Assembly (NCBI RefSeq): GCF_018361265.1
Contig: NZ_JAFLNH010000002.1
Span: forward strand, 248,001 to 312,000
Reading direction: 5' to 3'
DNA from: Mycobacterium sp. SM1
GTDB lineage: Bacteria > Actinomycetota > Actinomycetes > Mycobacteriales > Mycobacteriaceae
Length of the DNA stretch: 64,000 nucleotides
Shown here: in pieces, positions 41,070-50,814 of the stretch
Numbering within the stretch: the stretch's first letter is position 1
Layout of the letters: the number at the start of each line of letters is the position of its first letter
The notes under the pieces: model-generated
Database searches by the model: none
What the model was told of the DNA's origin: nothing
Seen by the model: the letters and a program-made list of their open reading frames with translations, nothing else
Made by a program: the position numbers and the translations under genes

Positions 41070-42562
41070 GGTCGTGTCCCTGCGGCGGTGTAAAAGGGTT
41101 CGGACGTAGGTTCCCTCCAAGACGGGAAGTCTGAGGAAAGGAGCCTACGTCCGTGTCGAAGAGGATATCGCCTGCGCAGCGGTTGCAGGCAGAGATTGAT
41201 GGGGTGTTCGCCGGTGGTGAGGATTTGTCGCGTGCAGTCGAGCGGGTGGCCCAGTTGGGCGCGCAGCTACTGCTGCAGTGCGCGTTGGAGGCCGAGGTGA
41301 GCGCGTTTTTGGGCCGGGATCTCTACCAGCGGGCCGCTACCAGCGAGGATCCGCGGGCTGGGATGCGTAACGGGTATTGCCCGACCACGGTCAAAACGAC
41401 CGCCGGCCCGATCACGCTGGAGCGGCCGAAGGTGCGCGGCACCACCGAGCGGTTCGCCAGCCAGTTGTTCGGCACGGGGGTGACCAAGACCAACGCGCTG
41501 GAGTCGCTGGTGATCGCCGGGTTCGTGCGCGGGTTGTCGACCCGCGACGTGGAGGCCACCTTGGTCGAGGCGCTCGGCGAGGGCGCGGCGGTGTCGAAGT
41601 CGACGGTGTCGCGGGTCTGCGAAGACATCAAGACCCAGGTCGCGTCCTGGAGCCGTCGGCGCCTCGACGAGGTGGAGCTGGACTACCTGTTTTTGGACGG
41701 CAGCCATTTCACGTACCACGCCAACGCCTCGGCCGAGCCGGTGCTGGCCGCGTGGGGCATCGACACCGACGGCAAACCGGTGTTCGTCGGGCTGGAGGCC
41801 GCCTGCAGTGAGTCCGGGGATGCCTGGGAGGGGTTTTTGCGCGGGCTCGGCGAGCGCGGGCTGGCGTGCCCGCTGCTGGTGATCAGCGACGGCGCACCGG
41901 GGTTGATCGGCGCGGTGGAGCGCACCATGGGTGCCGCGCTGCGCCAGCGGTGTCTGGTGCATCGCGCCAGAAACATCCTTGCCAAAGTGCCCAAAAACGC
42001 CCAAGCCGAGGTGAAGGCCGACTACTGGGCGATCTTCGATGTGCCCGAGAACATCGCGCCTGGCCGCGACGCGGTCACCTACGTGCACAAGAGGATCGAC
42101 GCGTTCGCCAAGCGTTGGCGCGACTCGTATCCGGCGGCGGTGCGGTGTCTGCTTGATGACCGTGACTCGCTGACGGTCTACCTGCGGTTCCCACGGGAGC
42201 ATTGGGCCCGGGTGCGCCACTCCAATTTCATCGAGCGGACCTTCGGGGAAACCCGCCGCCGAGTCAAGGTCATCGGCCGACTGCCCGGCGAGCACTCCTG
42301 CCTGAAGCTGGTGTGGGCCGTACTCGACCGCGCCTCGGCCGGCTGGCGCGGGTTCACCATGACACCGGCCGGGCTACGGCTACTACAGGACCTGCGAAGG
42401 TCGTTGCATGACCCACCGAACCAACTGCCGCAACGAAATTCGGAAGTACGCGCCGAAACCGGAGCGGCGCCGGCCGATGCTGTCGGCGCCATCGCATAAA
42501 ATCACAATCGCAAGTGAGCGGAATCTATGCCCGAACTTTTACACCGCGATTGGGACGCCACC
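41070..42562 (+). mobile_element. IS256-family insertion sequence, copy 1 (complete)
   Basis: About 1.49 kb. Ends were set by comparing three copies: left end GGTCGTGTCCCTGCGGCGGT, right end ...GATTGGGACGCCACC; read inward these are imperfect inverted repeats (GGTCGTGTCCC / GGTGGCGTCCC). No exact target duplication flanks this copy, so it may have been rearranged after insertion. It carries one full transposase. Confidence 0.85.
41153..42499 (+). CDS. IS256-family (Mutator-type) transposase, copy 1
   Basis: 448 aa from GTG 41153. The only intact member of the three copies in this window. DDE residues: D in YLFLDGSHFTYH, D in LLVISDGAPGLIGAV, and E in RHSNFIERTFGETRRRVK. It mobilises the element by a copy-out mechanism through a circular intermediate. 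Serves as the reference for the broken copies at 47126-51657 and 61408-62219. Confidence 0.93.
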   Translation: MSKRISPAQRLQAEIDGVFAGGEDLSRAVERVAQLGAQLLLQCALEAEVSAFLGRDLYQRAATSEDPRAGMRNGYCPTTVKTTAGPITLERPKVRGTTERFASQLFGTGVTKTNALESLVIAGFVRGLSTRDVEATLVEALGEGAAVSKSTVSRVCEDIKTQVASWSRRRLDEVELDYLFLDGSHFTYHANASAEPVLAAWGIDTDGKPVFVGLEAACSESGDAWEGFLRGLGERGLACPLLVISDGAPGLIGAVERTMGAALRQRCLVHRARNILAKVPKNAQAEVKADYWAIFDVPENIAPGRDAVTYVHKRIDAFAKRWRDSYPAAVRCLLDDRDSLTVYLRFPREHWARVRHSNFIERTFGETRRRVKVIGRLPGEHSCLKLVWAVLDRASAGWRGFTMTPAGLRLLQDLRRSLHDPPNQLPQRNSEVRAETGAAPADAVGAIA

Positions 42563-42870
42563 AGGTGTCGATCGTGCAGGCGGGCTCGAACCACGAATCC
42601 AGCCTCAACCCCTTCCGAGGAGCGGCCGGTCACGACACGCCGACGTCGCCGTTCTCCCGACGGGGTCTTGCCGACCGCGGTATCGGTCAGGCATTCCGCC
42701 GACACACTTGATGACCGACCACCCACTCGAAAGGTCGCAAAGCAGCAGGCCAGCTCCAGCCTGTGGACAGGGGTCCAGCCCCACGGTCTTGACAAGGAAT
42801 CGTCCTGTGCCCTACCCGGCTATTAGGTCTTGACAATTGCTCTCGACTGCTTCGATGCTGGGATACCGAT

Positions 42871-42876
42871 TACACT
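42871..42876 (+). promoter_or_regulatory. -10 element of the type VII substrate cassette (leaderless)
   Basis: TACACT ends 7 nt before ATG 42884 and no ribosome-binding site is present. Region 42563-42870 otherwise shows no gene. Confidence 0.45.
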
Positions 42877-42883
42877 CCCGGGA

Positions 42884-43177
42884 ATGGAAAAGCTGCGGGT
42901 CGACGTCGGTGGCGTGCAGGCGTTGGTTGGCCGCACCGAGGGCCTGGCCAGCGAGCTGGTCGCCGGGACGGCGCCGACGGCGCCTGGGGTCTCGTGTTGG
43001 GACAGCTCGGCAGCGGTGAACATTGTGCATGCCGCTGCCACGGTGACTGGTGATGCGCTGGCTGCACGGACACAGACCACGGCCGCCAAGATCGCCGCGG
43101 CCGACGCCTCCTTTGTCGCCCACGAGGCGGACTCGGCGACCGAGCTGGCCGCGGTGGACAAGTCGGCGACGGTGTAA
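42884..43177 (+). CDS. Type VII secretion target protein (EspC/DUF2580-like)
   Basis: 97 aa from ATG 42884 (MEKLRVDVGGVQALVGRTEG). Small, all-helical, Ala-rich, without a signal peptide; it has the look of the EspC-like type VII secretion targets that pair with a larger partner encoded next. The frame is open further upstream but the leaderless -10 fixes this start. Ends directly against the next ATG (43178), implying co-translation. Family assignment is by overall pattern and context. Confidence 0.6.
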   Translation: MEKLRVDVGGVQALVGRTEGLASELVAGTAPTAPGVSCWDSSAAVNIVHAAATVTGDALAARTQTTAAKIAAADASFVAHEADSATELAAVDKSATV

Positions 43178-44551
43178 ATGGCTGCGGCGGGGTGGCTGCC
43201 GACGCTGTCGCAGATCCAGTCGGTGCCCAGCGAGCAGCTGCGCGAAGCCGCCCGCATTTGGCGGGCCACCGGCACCCGCTGGGAGCAGGTGTCCGCCCAG
43301 CTGCGCGATGAGGCCGCGCAAAAGGTGGTGTGGCAGGGGGCGACCGCCGATGCCCTGGAAGCGCGCACCTACAACGACTGGGTGATCACCGTCGGGAAGG
43401 CCAATCAGCTGCATGAGGCCGCGGACATCGCCGAGCGGGGTGCCGATCAGCTTGACGGCGCCCAGCAGCACACGCTGGATGCGGTGGCGGAGGCCCGCGC
43501 CGACGGGTTCCGGGTGGCTGAAGACCTGTCGGTCACTGACACCCGCACGGGCGGTTCGCGCGAGGGGCAGGCCGCCCGACAAGCCCAAGCCAAAGCACAT
43601 GCCGCTTATATCCGCCACTGCGCCGCCGGGCTGGTCGCCGTCGATCGCGAAATTTCGGCTAACATGCTGGCCGCCACCCAAGGGCTCGGCACCATCGGCT
43701 TCGGCGACACTCCGCTCCTCGGCATCGACCAGATGCGATCACCGAAGACAGAGCACAACGGGGTGCAGCTGGTCGGCTACGGCCACCAACCGGAGGCACC
43801 GAGCCCCGGCAATCCCACACCTCCGCACAAACCGACCAAAACAGCGCAAGATGTACACAAGGCGCTAGATCCGCTTCCCAGTGGGATGAACAAGGGCGTC
43901 AAAGAGCTTCCCACGCCGGAGGAAATTCGAGAGAAGTTTGGGATCCTCACCCAGAATGCGCCCGATGCGCCTCCTACCAAGAGACCCTATGCAGGGACGC
44001 GGCGCATTCTCGATGATGGAACCATTATCGGCATACGAGAGAGCCAGAAATGGGGGCCGACATTAGACGTTACTTACCCGGACGGAACTAATCAGAAGGT
44101 TCATCTGCCGGAACCCGTGGAGGGTGCCAAACCGCCACCCGCAAGCCCGCAAACACCGCCAGTAATTAGTGCTCCTCCGACGCTGCCGCCGGAGCTAAAT
44201 CATCCCCCCGTTGCGCCGCTGCCGGTGCAATCTGGCCATCCACCGATCACGCTGCCGCCAACGCAGGTCGTCGATCCAGCGACGCTCCCGCCGTGGTTGC
44301 AAAACCCTTTACCACCCGGGTTTCAGGTCACCCCCAGCCAGCCCCCGCCAATCTTCGACTGGGACGTTCCCGATGCGCCACCTCTGGTCGCGCCTATGCC
44401 ACCGCCGTCTGGCCCACCAATCACGATCCCGTCGCCTCCCCCCGTGTCGCCTGGCGATGCAGCCGTCGGAGGAGCACTTGCAGGAGCCGGAGCGGTCGGA
44501 GCGTGGATCCTCTCCCAACTGCGTAAGCTCTCGCACCCGTTCAGCCCATGA
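43178..44551 (+). CDS. WXG-type, proline-rich type VII secretion substrate, possible polymorphic toxin
   Basis: 457 aa. N-terminal about 170 residues are a helical WXG100-like domain with W52-Q53-G54 (KVVWQGATADALEA) and long Ala-rich helices. A short segment at about 260-312 (RRILDDGTIIGIRESQKWGP, then LDVTYPDGTNQKVHLPE) resembles small C-terminal domains of polymorphic toxins. A proline-rich stretch of about 110 residues follows, and the protein ends with one hydrophobic helix (GGALAGAGAVGAWILSQL). A toxin domain placed internally is atypical, so a structural or scaffolding secreted protein is an alternative. Operon with the EspC-like gene before it and 44548 after it (ATGA overlap). Confidence 0.65.
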   Translation: MAAAGWLPTLSQIQSVPSEQLREAARIWRATGTRWEQVSAQLRDEAAQKVVWQGATADALEARTYNDWVITVGKANQLHEAADIAERGADQLDGAQQHTLDAVAEARADGFRVAEDLSVTDTRTGGSREGQAARQAQAKAHAAYIRHCAAGLVAVDREISANMLAATQGLGTIGFGDTPLLGIDQMRSPKTEHNGVQLVGYGHQPEAPSPGNPTPPHKPTKTAQDVHKALDPLPSGMNKGVKELPTPEEIREKFGILTQNAPDAPPTKRPYAGTRRILDDGTIIGIRESQKWGPTLDVTYPDGTNQKVHLPEPVEGAKPPPASPQTPPVISAPPTLPPELNHPPVAPLPVQSGHPPITLPPTQVVDPATLPPWLQNPLPPGFQVTPSQPPPIFDWDVPDAPPLVAPMPPPSGPPITIPSPPPVSPGDAAVGGALAGAGAVGAWILSQLRKLSHPFSP

Positions 44552-45147
44552 CAGCCGCGGCGCAGGAACCTTCAGAGTGGCACCGGTTGGCGGCGGTGTC
44601 CTCGCTGGTCGATGTGGTGGCGCGCCACGTTGACGACCTAATTCAGCTCCCCGCCGAGCGCTTACCGGAGTGGTTGACCGTGTTGGGTGTGCCCGCGGGC
44701 TGGCGTATCGCCCGGTTGGACGGCAACGCTGTTCAGCCCTCACGGATCGCGGTGTGCAGTCGGCAATCCCAGGGCGGCGGGGAGGCGTGTGAGACGATCA
44801 GCGTGTTTCGATTCACCGGCATCGCTCCCGTCGATGTCGTGCGAGCCAACGCCGACTGCACGCTGCGCGACCTGCGTGCCAACGACATCACCGCCCAGAC
44901 TCTGATGACACCGCCAGTTCCAGGGGTGATCGCGGTGCGCAGCAGCGGATACTTCAACACCACCGGGCTACGCGTGTGGGCCCAATACAGCACCTACATC
45001 GCCGGCTCAAATCAACCGGGTAAGGGCCGCCTGATCCAACACAGCATGTTCGTCGAATCAGGCTCTCGAGCAGCGCTAAACGACGACATCACCCGGCTCA
45101 GCAACGCCATCCACCGTGCATTCCTCACCTCTGTTGGAGCACGCTGA
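44548..45147 (+). CDS. Conserved hypothetical protein in type VII cassette (LpqN-like fold?)
   Basis: 199 aa, ATG overlapping the previous stop. No signal peptide. The region WRIARLDGNAVQPSRIAVCS to GLRVWAQYSTYIAG recalls LpqN/LpqT-type mycobacterial proteins, but only weakly. Two cysteines (CSRQ and EACE) and a third (ADCT) are present. As the third gene of the cassette it may be a chaperone or immunity partner of the large substrate; this is context only. Confidence 0.55.
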   Translation: MTAAAQEPSEWHRLAAVSSLVDVVARHVDDLIQLPAERLPEWLTVLGVPAGWRIARLDGNAVQPSRIAVCSRQSQGGGEACETISVFRFTGIAPVDVVRANADCTLRDLRANDITAQTLMTPPVPGVIAVRSSGYFNTTGLRVWAQYSTYIAGSNQPGKGRLIQHSMFVESGSRAALNDDITRLSNAIHRAFLTSVGAR

Positions 45148-45205
45148 AAACGAACTGGAGGTTGGCGAATGAGGCGACTTGAAAATGTCCGCCGCTTTAG
45201 CTTAG

Positions 45206-45340
45206 TCAATTGAGTGAGTCTTCGTGATCATCTTCGAGTGACTGTGCGATCCGTTCGCCTTTGTCGGTGAGATTCAACCAACAAAATACCGTCCACGTCA
45301 GGTCATCGTCGAAGTGGGTGAATGACATAGACGTCGTGGA
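45206..45340 (-). pseudogene. C-terminal remnant of the immunity-like gene family at 51816-52190
   Basis: The last about 40 codons (DLTWTVFCWLNLTDKGERIA ... EDSLN) align with the end of the intact 124-aa protein at 51816-52190 (WVWYCWLDLTDKGRQIAQ). A 4-nt insertion shifts the frame just upstream of IHDVYV, and the 5' part is cut off by the IS1634-family element whose left end is at 45342. Opposite strand to, and directly downstream of, the type VII cassette. Confidence 0.7.
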
Positions 45341-45341
45341 T

Positions 45342-46996
45342 CCCGACTTAGGACTTTTTCGGCTGTTGACGTTCGTACGGACCGCTGATCTGCAGTTTTC
45401 ATCGTTGTCGAGCTGATATTTGCACACGAGTTTCGGGTTCGTAGGGTGCTGTGGTGGCCTACGTGCGCACCGTGAAGACCAGCTCGGGGGCGACCGCGGT
45501 GCAGATCGTGTGGTCCACACGGCGCGGTTCGCGCCAGATCGAGCATCTGGGCTCAGCCCATGACGACGCCGAGGTCGAAGCGCTCAAGGCCGCCGCGCGC
45601 CAACGGCTTTCCGAGGGCCAGGGTGCGCTGGATCTGGGGCTGAACACCGTCGGCGTCGACGGCGAACCGTTGGAGATCGCCGCCTCCAAGGCTAGCCACC
45701 TATGGGATGGCTTGTGCCGGGCCTACCAGATCCTCGGTTTTGATACCGCCACCGGCGGAGACGAGGTATTTCGCGATCTGGTTCTGGCGCGGATCATCGA
45801 ACCGACCAGCAAGGTCGACTCGCTGCGGGTGCTCGCCGAGGCCGGCGTCGAGCCGGTCGACTATCGGACCGTGACACGGCGCCTGCCGGTGATCGCCAAA
45901 CCGAAAGTGCGCCAAGCACTATCAGCAGGGTGCGCCGCCCGTGCCGGGCTGGGTCCGGCGCCGCTGGTGCTCTACGACGTGAGCACGCTGTATTTCGAAA
46001 CCGACATCGGCGATGGGTTTCGCGAGCCCGGGTATTCCAAAGAGCGCAAGCTAGAACCGCAGATCACCATCGGGCTACTCACCGACGCCAGTGGGTTCCC
46101 GCTGGCCGTGGAAGCCTTCGAGGGCAACAAAGCCGAGACCGCCACCATGCTGCCGGTCATCAACACCTTCAAGACCGCCCACCAGTTGACCGACGTCACC
46201 GTGGTCGCTGATGCCGGGATGATCTCGGAGGCCAATCAGATCGCACTGCAGGCCTCGAGGTTGTCGTTCATCCTGGGCACCAAGATCGCGTTCGTGCCCG
46301 ACGTGCTCGCCCGGTGGCGCGACAAACACCCCGGTGAGCAGATCCCCGACGGGCAGATCTTCACCCAGCCCTGGCCGGCCACCAGCGCAGAAAAGGCCCG
46401 CGGGATACCCGACCGGGTCATCTACTACCAGTACCGCCACGACCGGGCCCGGCGCACCCTGCGCGGCATCGACGAGCAGGTCGCCAAAGCAGAGCGTGCC
46501 GTGGGCGGTCACGCCCCGGTCAAGCGCAACCGGTTCATCAAGCTGTCGGGGGCCACGAAGTCGGTGAACAGGGATCTGGAGGCCAAGGCCCGCGGCCTGG
46601 CCGGATTGAAGGGCTACACCACCAACCTCACCAGCCAGATACCCGAGTTCGTTATTGACGCCTACCACCAGCTGTGGCGCATCGAGAAAAGCTTCCGCAT
46701 GTCCAAGCACGACCTGCAAGCCCGCCCGATCTACCACCACAAACGCGAATCGATCGATGCCCACCTGACGATCGTCTTCGCCGCCCTGGCCGTCAGCCAC
46801 TGGATCGAGCACCAAACAGGTTGGACCATCAAGAAATTCGTCCGCACCGCCCGCCGCTGCCGCACCGTGCGCATCAAGGCCGGCAGACAAATACTGACCG
46901 CCGCCGACCCGCTACCCGACGACCTCCGTGACGCGCTCGCCAAGATCCTCGCCAAGATCAACGCCGGCCATGCACACTAAATTGTCCTAAGTCGGG
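45342..46996 (+). mobile_element. IS1634-family insertion sequence (complete)
   Basis: Bounded by perfect 13-bp inverted repeats CCCGACTTAGGAC (45342-45354) and GTCCTAAGTCGGG (46984-46996). Length 1655 bp. No clear target duplication was seen in the flanks (TGGAT / TCTAG). Confidence 0.85.
45451..46980 (+). CDS. IS1634-family transposase
   Basis: 509 aa from GTG 45451 (MVAYVRTVKTSSGATAVQIV). DDE candidates: D in LVLYDVSTLYFETDIGDGF, D in VTVVADAGMISEANQIA, E in LWRIEKSFRMSKHDLQARP (the YxxR..E of IS4-like enzymes). Full family length and no internal stops, so likely active. Confidence 0.9.
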   Translation: MVAYVRTVKTSSGATAVQIVWSTRRGSRQIEHLGSAHDDAEVEALKAAARQRLSEGQGALDLGLNTVGVDGEPLEIAASKASHLWDGLCRAYQILGFDTATGGDEVFRDLVLARIIEPTSKVDSLRVLAEAGVEPVDYRTVTRRLPVIAKPKVRQALSAGCAARAGLGPAPLVLYDVSTLYFETDIGDGFREPGYSKERKLEPQITIGLLTDASGFPLAVEAFEGNKAETATMLPVINTFKTAHQLTDVTVVADAGMISEANQIALQASRLSFILGTKIAFVPDVLARWRDKHPGEQIPDGQIFTQPWPATSAEKARGIPDRVIYYQYRHDRARRTLRGIDEQVAKAERAVGGHAPVKRNRFIKLSGATKSVNRDLEAKARGLAGLKGYTTNLTSQIPEFVIDAYHQLWRIEKSFRMSKHDLQARPIYHHKRESIDAHLTIVFAALAVSHWIEHQTGWTIKKFVRTARRCRTVRIKAGRQILTAADPLPDDLRDALAKILAKINAGHAH

Positions 46997-47054
46997 TCTA
47001 GCTCCGGCACGGAAATCACCGCACCAAGCAGCTAACCTTATGGTGCTATCGGCC

Positions 47055-47062
47055 TTCAGCTG
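47055..47062. repeat. Target-site duplication TTCAGCTG of IS256 copy 2 (left)
   Basis: TTCAGCTG is repeated at 51741-51748, immediately outside the other end of the interrupted IS256 copy. Eight bases is the usual IS256-family duplication. Confidence 0.85.
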
Positions 47063-47125
47063 GGTGGCGTCCCAATCGCGGTGTAAAAGTTCGGGCATAG
47101 ATTCCGCTCACTTGCGATTGTGATT

Positions 47126-47653
47126 TTATGCGATGGCGCCGACAGCATCGGCCGGCGCCGCTCCGGTTTCGGCGCGTACTTCCGAATTTCGTTGCGGCAG
47201 TTGGTTCGGTGGGTCATGCAACGACCTTCGCAGGTCCTGTAGTAGCTGTAGCCCGGCCGGTGTCATGGTGAACCCGCGCCAGCCGGCCGAGGCGCGGTCA
47301 AGTACGGCCCACACCAGCTTCAGGCAGGAGTGCTCGCCGGGCAGTCGGCCGATGACCTTGACTCGGCGGCGGGTCTCCCCGAAGGTCCGCTCGATGAAAT
47401 TGGAGTGGCGCACCCGGGCCCAATGCTCCCGTGGGAACCGCAGGTAGACCGTCAGCGAGTCACGGTCATCAAGCAGACACCGCACCGCCGCCGGATACGA
47501 GTCGCGCCAACGCTTGGCGAACGCGTCGATCCTCTTGTGCACGTAGGTGACCGCGTCGCGGCCAGGCGCGATGTTCTCGGGCACATCGAAGATCGCCCAG
47601 TAGTCGGCCTTCACCTCGGCTTGGGCGTTTTTGGGCACTTTGGCAAGGATGTT
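47126..47653 (-). pseudogene. IS256-family transposase copy 2, C-terminal half
   Basis: Encodes NILAKVPKNAQAEVKADYWA through the conserved end ADAVGAIA, matching residues about 279-448 of copy 1. The open frame continues into the inserted element (to 47947), which is read-through and not a gene. Contains the catalytic Glu. Confidence 0.85.
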
Positions 47654-47765
47654 ATCCGTTAACCGGCCCTCGCAGGGGCGACACGCTCGGCGCAGGTGAG
47701 GTCCCACTAGTGGGGCTCGTGTGTGTTCACACTGGAGGTCGGTGGCTTTCCGTGTGGAGGTGCCG

Positions 47766-48830
47766 ATGGGGCTTCGGGTGGCCGGCGATGGAGACGTCTT
47801 TCTGATTGCCGGTGAGGTTGCCGCTGGGCAGCGCGACGACGTCGCGGTGGTGAACCGGTTCTTGGCGCATCTGCAGGGCAGAAACTTCGCTCGGGCGACG
47901 CGACGCGCGTATGCGTATGACGTGTTGAACTTTTTGCGGTTTCTCACCGGGCAGGGCGTTGGTCTGGCCGAGGTGCGGCCGACCGACTTGTTTGATTATC
48001 TGGACTGGCAGACCCAGCCCAAGCGCACTGCGGGTTCGACAGTGGTCCGGTTATCCGAGCGGCGGGGCGCCGCTGCCGCGACGCAGAACCGGCGCATCGC
48101 CGCGGTGCGGGCCCTGTTCGAGTTCGCGGTGATCACTGGCGTGGTGATGGCCAGTCCGGTGCCGGCGGCGCGGCGCACCAGCGGGCTTCGGGCGCGTCGG
48201 GGCTTGCTGGGCCATATCCGGGCTCGTCACTCGCGGTCAGGCGGCCGGCTGGTGCGCCAGCAGCGGCTATTGCCGGAAAGCCTTGAGCTGGCTGAGATTG
48301 AGGCGTTTCTGACTGACCTGGGCACCCATCGCGACCGCGCGATGGTGCTGCTGATGCTGCTCGGCGGACTACGCGCCGCCGAGGTCCGCGGTCTGCTGTT
48401 GGCCGAGGTGGACATCGCCCGCCGGCAGTTGCGGGTGGCCGGCAAGGGTGGTCGGGAACGGGTGGTTCCGGTGGACCGGCCGTTCTTCGCTGAACTGGCT
48501 GCTTATCTACGGCTTGAGCGTCCAACAGATTGCACGACCGAGCAGTGTTTTGTCGTGCTGCGCGGGCCGACCGCAGGGCAGCCGTTGACCGAGGCTGGGA
48601 TGCGTCGAATCTTCCGCACCCACCGGGCCAGCTCGGGCGCAGCCCGGGTGCGCCCCCACCGGCTGCGCCACACCTACGGCACACAGTTGGCCGCGGCCGG
48701 GATCGACCTGCTGGTGCTGCGGGACTTGATGGGACATGCCAGCCCCGAGACAACGGGAAAATACGTGCACCTATCGGCTGAGACCCTCTGCGCCGAGTAC
48801 AGCACCGCTCGCAAGGCATCGCCGTGGTAA
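47766..48830 (+). CDS. Tyrosine recombinase, TnpA-like (Tn554 family)
   Basis: 354 aa from ATG 47766 (MGLRVAGDGDVFLIAGEVAA); ATG 47721 is also in frame. N-terminal SAM-like DNA-binding domain (FARATRRAYAYDVLNFLRFL) and C-terminal catalytic domain with all residues: R in GGLRAAEVRGL, K in VAGKGGRERVVPV, HRLRHTYGTQL, H in LMGHASPETTGKYVHL and its tyrosine. The stop codon lies inside the start of the second recombinase gene (GTGGTAA). Confidence 0.88.
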   Translation: MGLRVAGDGDVFLIAGEVAAGQRDDVAVVNRFLAHLQGRNFARATRRAYAYDVLNFLRFLTGQGVGLAEVRPTDLFDYLDWQTQPKRTAGSTVVRLSERRGAAAATQNRRIAAVRALFEFAVITGVVMASPVPAARRTSGLRARRGLLGHIRARHSRSGGRLVRQQRLLPESLELAEIEAFLTDLGTHRDRAMVLLMLLGGLRAAEVRGLLLAEVDIARRQLRVAGKGGRERVVPVDRPFFAELAAYLRLERPTDCTTEQCFVVLRGPTAGQPLTEAGMRRIFRTHRASSGAARVRPHRLRHTYGTQLAAAGIDLLVLRDLMGHASPETTGKYVHLSAETLCAEYSTARKASPW

Positions 48831-50479
48831 GTGTCGCGGTTAGCGCGGCCGACGCCGCGCCGTTGCCCGGCGCAGCCGGGCTGATCGCTGCCTACGACGC
48901 GCACGTCGAGGCGGTGTCGCTTTGCGCGAGTGTGCGATTCGCACGGCGTCGCAGTGCGCGCCGCTTCGTGGACCGCTTTTCCGACCTGGCGGTGTGGATG
49001 CGTCGGCCCACTCCTGCCCGGCTGACAGACCTGCACCGGTTCAAAGCGTGGTCGTTCGTCTCGTGGTGTTTCATTCAGCGGCACCTGGTCCCCGACGTGG
49101 AGCTACTGCTGGCCAAACCAGCCGGGTGCGGGCTACCGGTCGAGTGGGCTGCCCACGAGCCCGACAACGTGGCCGCAGTCGCCGAGGCCGCTGCGGTGCT
49201 GGGCTGGAGCGCCAACTGGCAGCGTCAGGTCGGGCTGCTGGCCGCCTCGACGATTTGCCTGCACGTGGGAAAACCCGTGCGGCGGTTGACTGAGGACGAC
49301 TTCGCCTGTGTGCTCGGACAATTGGATGGATCGGCCGCGCTGTCTGCCTCGGCGCGCCACCATGCCCGCACCCGGCTGTTCGCCTTGCAGCAGGCCTGTT
49401 ATCAGCTCGGCAGCCTGAGCACCCCGCCGCGGCAGAGCCGACCGGTGGCGGTCGGGCCACTCGTGCATGCCTCCGGTGTGCGCCAGCCGCTGATCCGCAC
49501 CGAGGTCGTTCGCTATGTGCAGACGATCACCACCACGCTGCGCCCCTACACCGTGGCCGGGCCAACCAAGGCGCTGCGGGTGTTCTTCGACTACCTCGCT
49601 GAGCACCACCCCGAAGTGACCCGGCTGCAGGAGATCGAACGGACCCGCCATATTGAGCCGTATCTGGCGTGGGCGCGGGCCCGGCCGTGGCGCGGCAAGA
49701 ACCGCCAGCGCCGCACCATCGGCGTGGTCGCGTTCCACCAAGACGTGGTCGACCTGCGCTGCTTCTTCGAAGACATCGCCGGCTGGAGCTGGCCGTCGGC
49801 CCCGCCGCGGCGGCTGCTGTTCTACGCCGACATCCCACGCACCCCCGACGCGCTGCCCCGAGCCCTGACCCCAGACGTCGACCGGGCGCTGACGACGGCC
49901 GTCGCCAACCTCGATGACGCACTCGCGCGTACCGGCCTGCTGCTGCTACGCGCCACCGGCATGCGCCTCGGCGAACTGCTCGACCTGGAACTGGACTGCC
50001 TGCTGGACTTCGCCGGGCATGGCACCTGGCTGCGAGTGCCGGTCGGCAAGCTGAACTCCGAACGCATGGTGCCGCTGGAGCCGGATACCGTGCAGGTGAT
50101 CGATGCCTGGATCGCCCAACGGGGCCGCCAGCGTGCGCTGCCTCACCCCCGCGGCGGCCGGCTAACTGAGTTCTTATTCCTCGAACACGGCCGTCGGCCA
50201 ACGTCATTGCGGCTGCGCAAGGGCCTGCTCGATGCCGTCGCCGCCGCCGGGCTGCGCGGCCGCGACGGGCAGCTGCTGCACGTCACCCCACACCAGCTGC
50301 GGCACACCTTCGGCACCAGCCTGATCAACGGCGGTATCGGGTTACCCGCGCTGATGGCGCTCATGGGCCACGTCACCCCGGAGATGACGTTGCGCTACGC
50401 CAAGCTCACCACCCCGACCATCCGCAGTGCCTACAGGCGGCGATGGACAAGGTCCGCGCCGGTCAACTGCTGCCACTGA
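48824..50479 (+). pseudogene. Tyrosine recombinase, TnpB-like, frameshifted (copy A)
   Basis: 551 aa as read, from GTG 48824. Catalytic residues are present: R in ATGMRLGELLDLELD, K in VPVGKLNSERMVPL, HQLRHTFGTSL, H and Y in LMGHVTPEMTLRYAKL. Relative to copy B at 62243-64000, one C is missing at about 50434 (CCTACAGGCGG against CCTACCAGGCGG), so the frame leaves the family sequence after IRSAY and ends RRRWTRSAPVNCCH. The true C-terminal domain continues in another frame at 50443-50814. The catalytic core is complete, so a truncated protein could retain some activity. Confidence 0.85.
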
Positions 50480-50814
50480 CCGCCGTCAACGCCGCACCGC
50501 CAGTACCTGACAAGGTCGCCTGGCTGCACGCCGAGATGCTCAAAACCCGGCTCGCGCACGGCTTTTGCGCCCGGCCCAAAGCCGCCGGGCCTTGCCCCTA
50601 CGCCAACATCTGCGAACAGTGCGACTTCTTCGTCCCCGACCCAGCGGCCACCACGACGATCAGCGCGCAACTCGACGACATCCGCGCCCTGCAAGCCGAT
50701 GCCCACGCCCGCGGCTGGGACGACGAGGCCGCCCGGCATCAGCGCGTCGCGGCCAATCTCGATCAACACCTCCAACGACTACGCCGCCATCACTCGACCG
50801 ATCTGCCTTCTTGA
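50443..50814 (+). pseudogene. Detached C-terminal domain of the TnpB-like recombinase (copy A)
   Basis: Encodes MDKVRAGQLLPLTAVNAAPP to the end HHSTDLPS, identical in kind to the C-terminus of copy B. Contains a cysteine-rich cluster (CARPKAAGPCPYANICEQCD) that looks like a small zinc-binding domain. It is separated from the body of the protein by the 1-nt deletion near 50434, but could be translated on its own from ATG 50443. Confidence 0.75.

Noticed and set aside
42563..42640. Possible tRNA-like GGCTCGAACC motif after IS256 copy 1
   Set aside because: A TPsiC-like string alone; no acceptor stem, anticodon arm or CCA-compatible cloverleaf could be drawn.
43178..44551. Calling the 457-aa protein a PPE protein
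   Set aside because: It lacks the N-terminal PPE signature and fold length; the WQG turn and helices fit a WXG-type domain better.
50443..50814. Independent TnpC-like third gene of the Tn554-like element
   Set aside because: In copy B the same sequence is fused in frame to the TnpB-like protein, so it is the detached C-terminus and not a separate ancestral gene.
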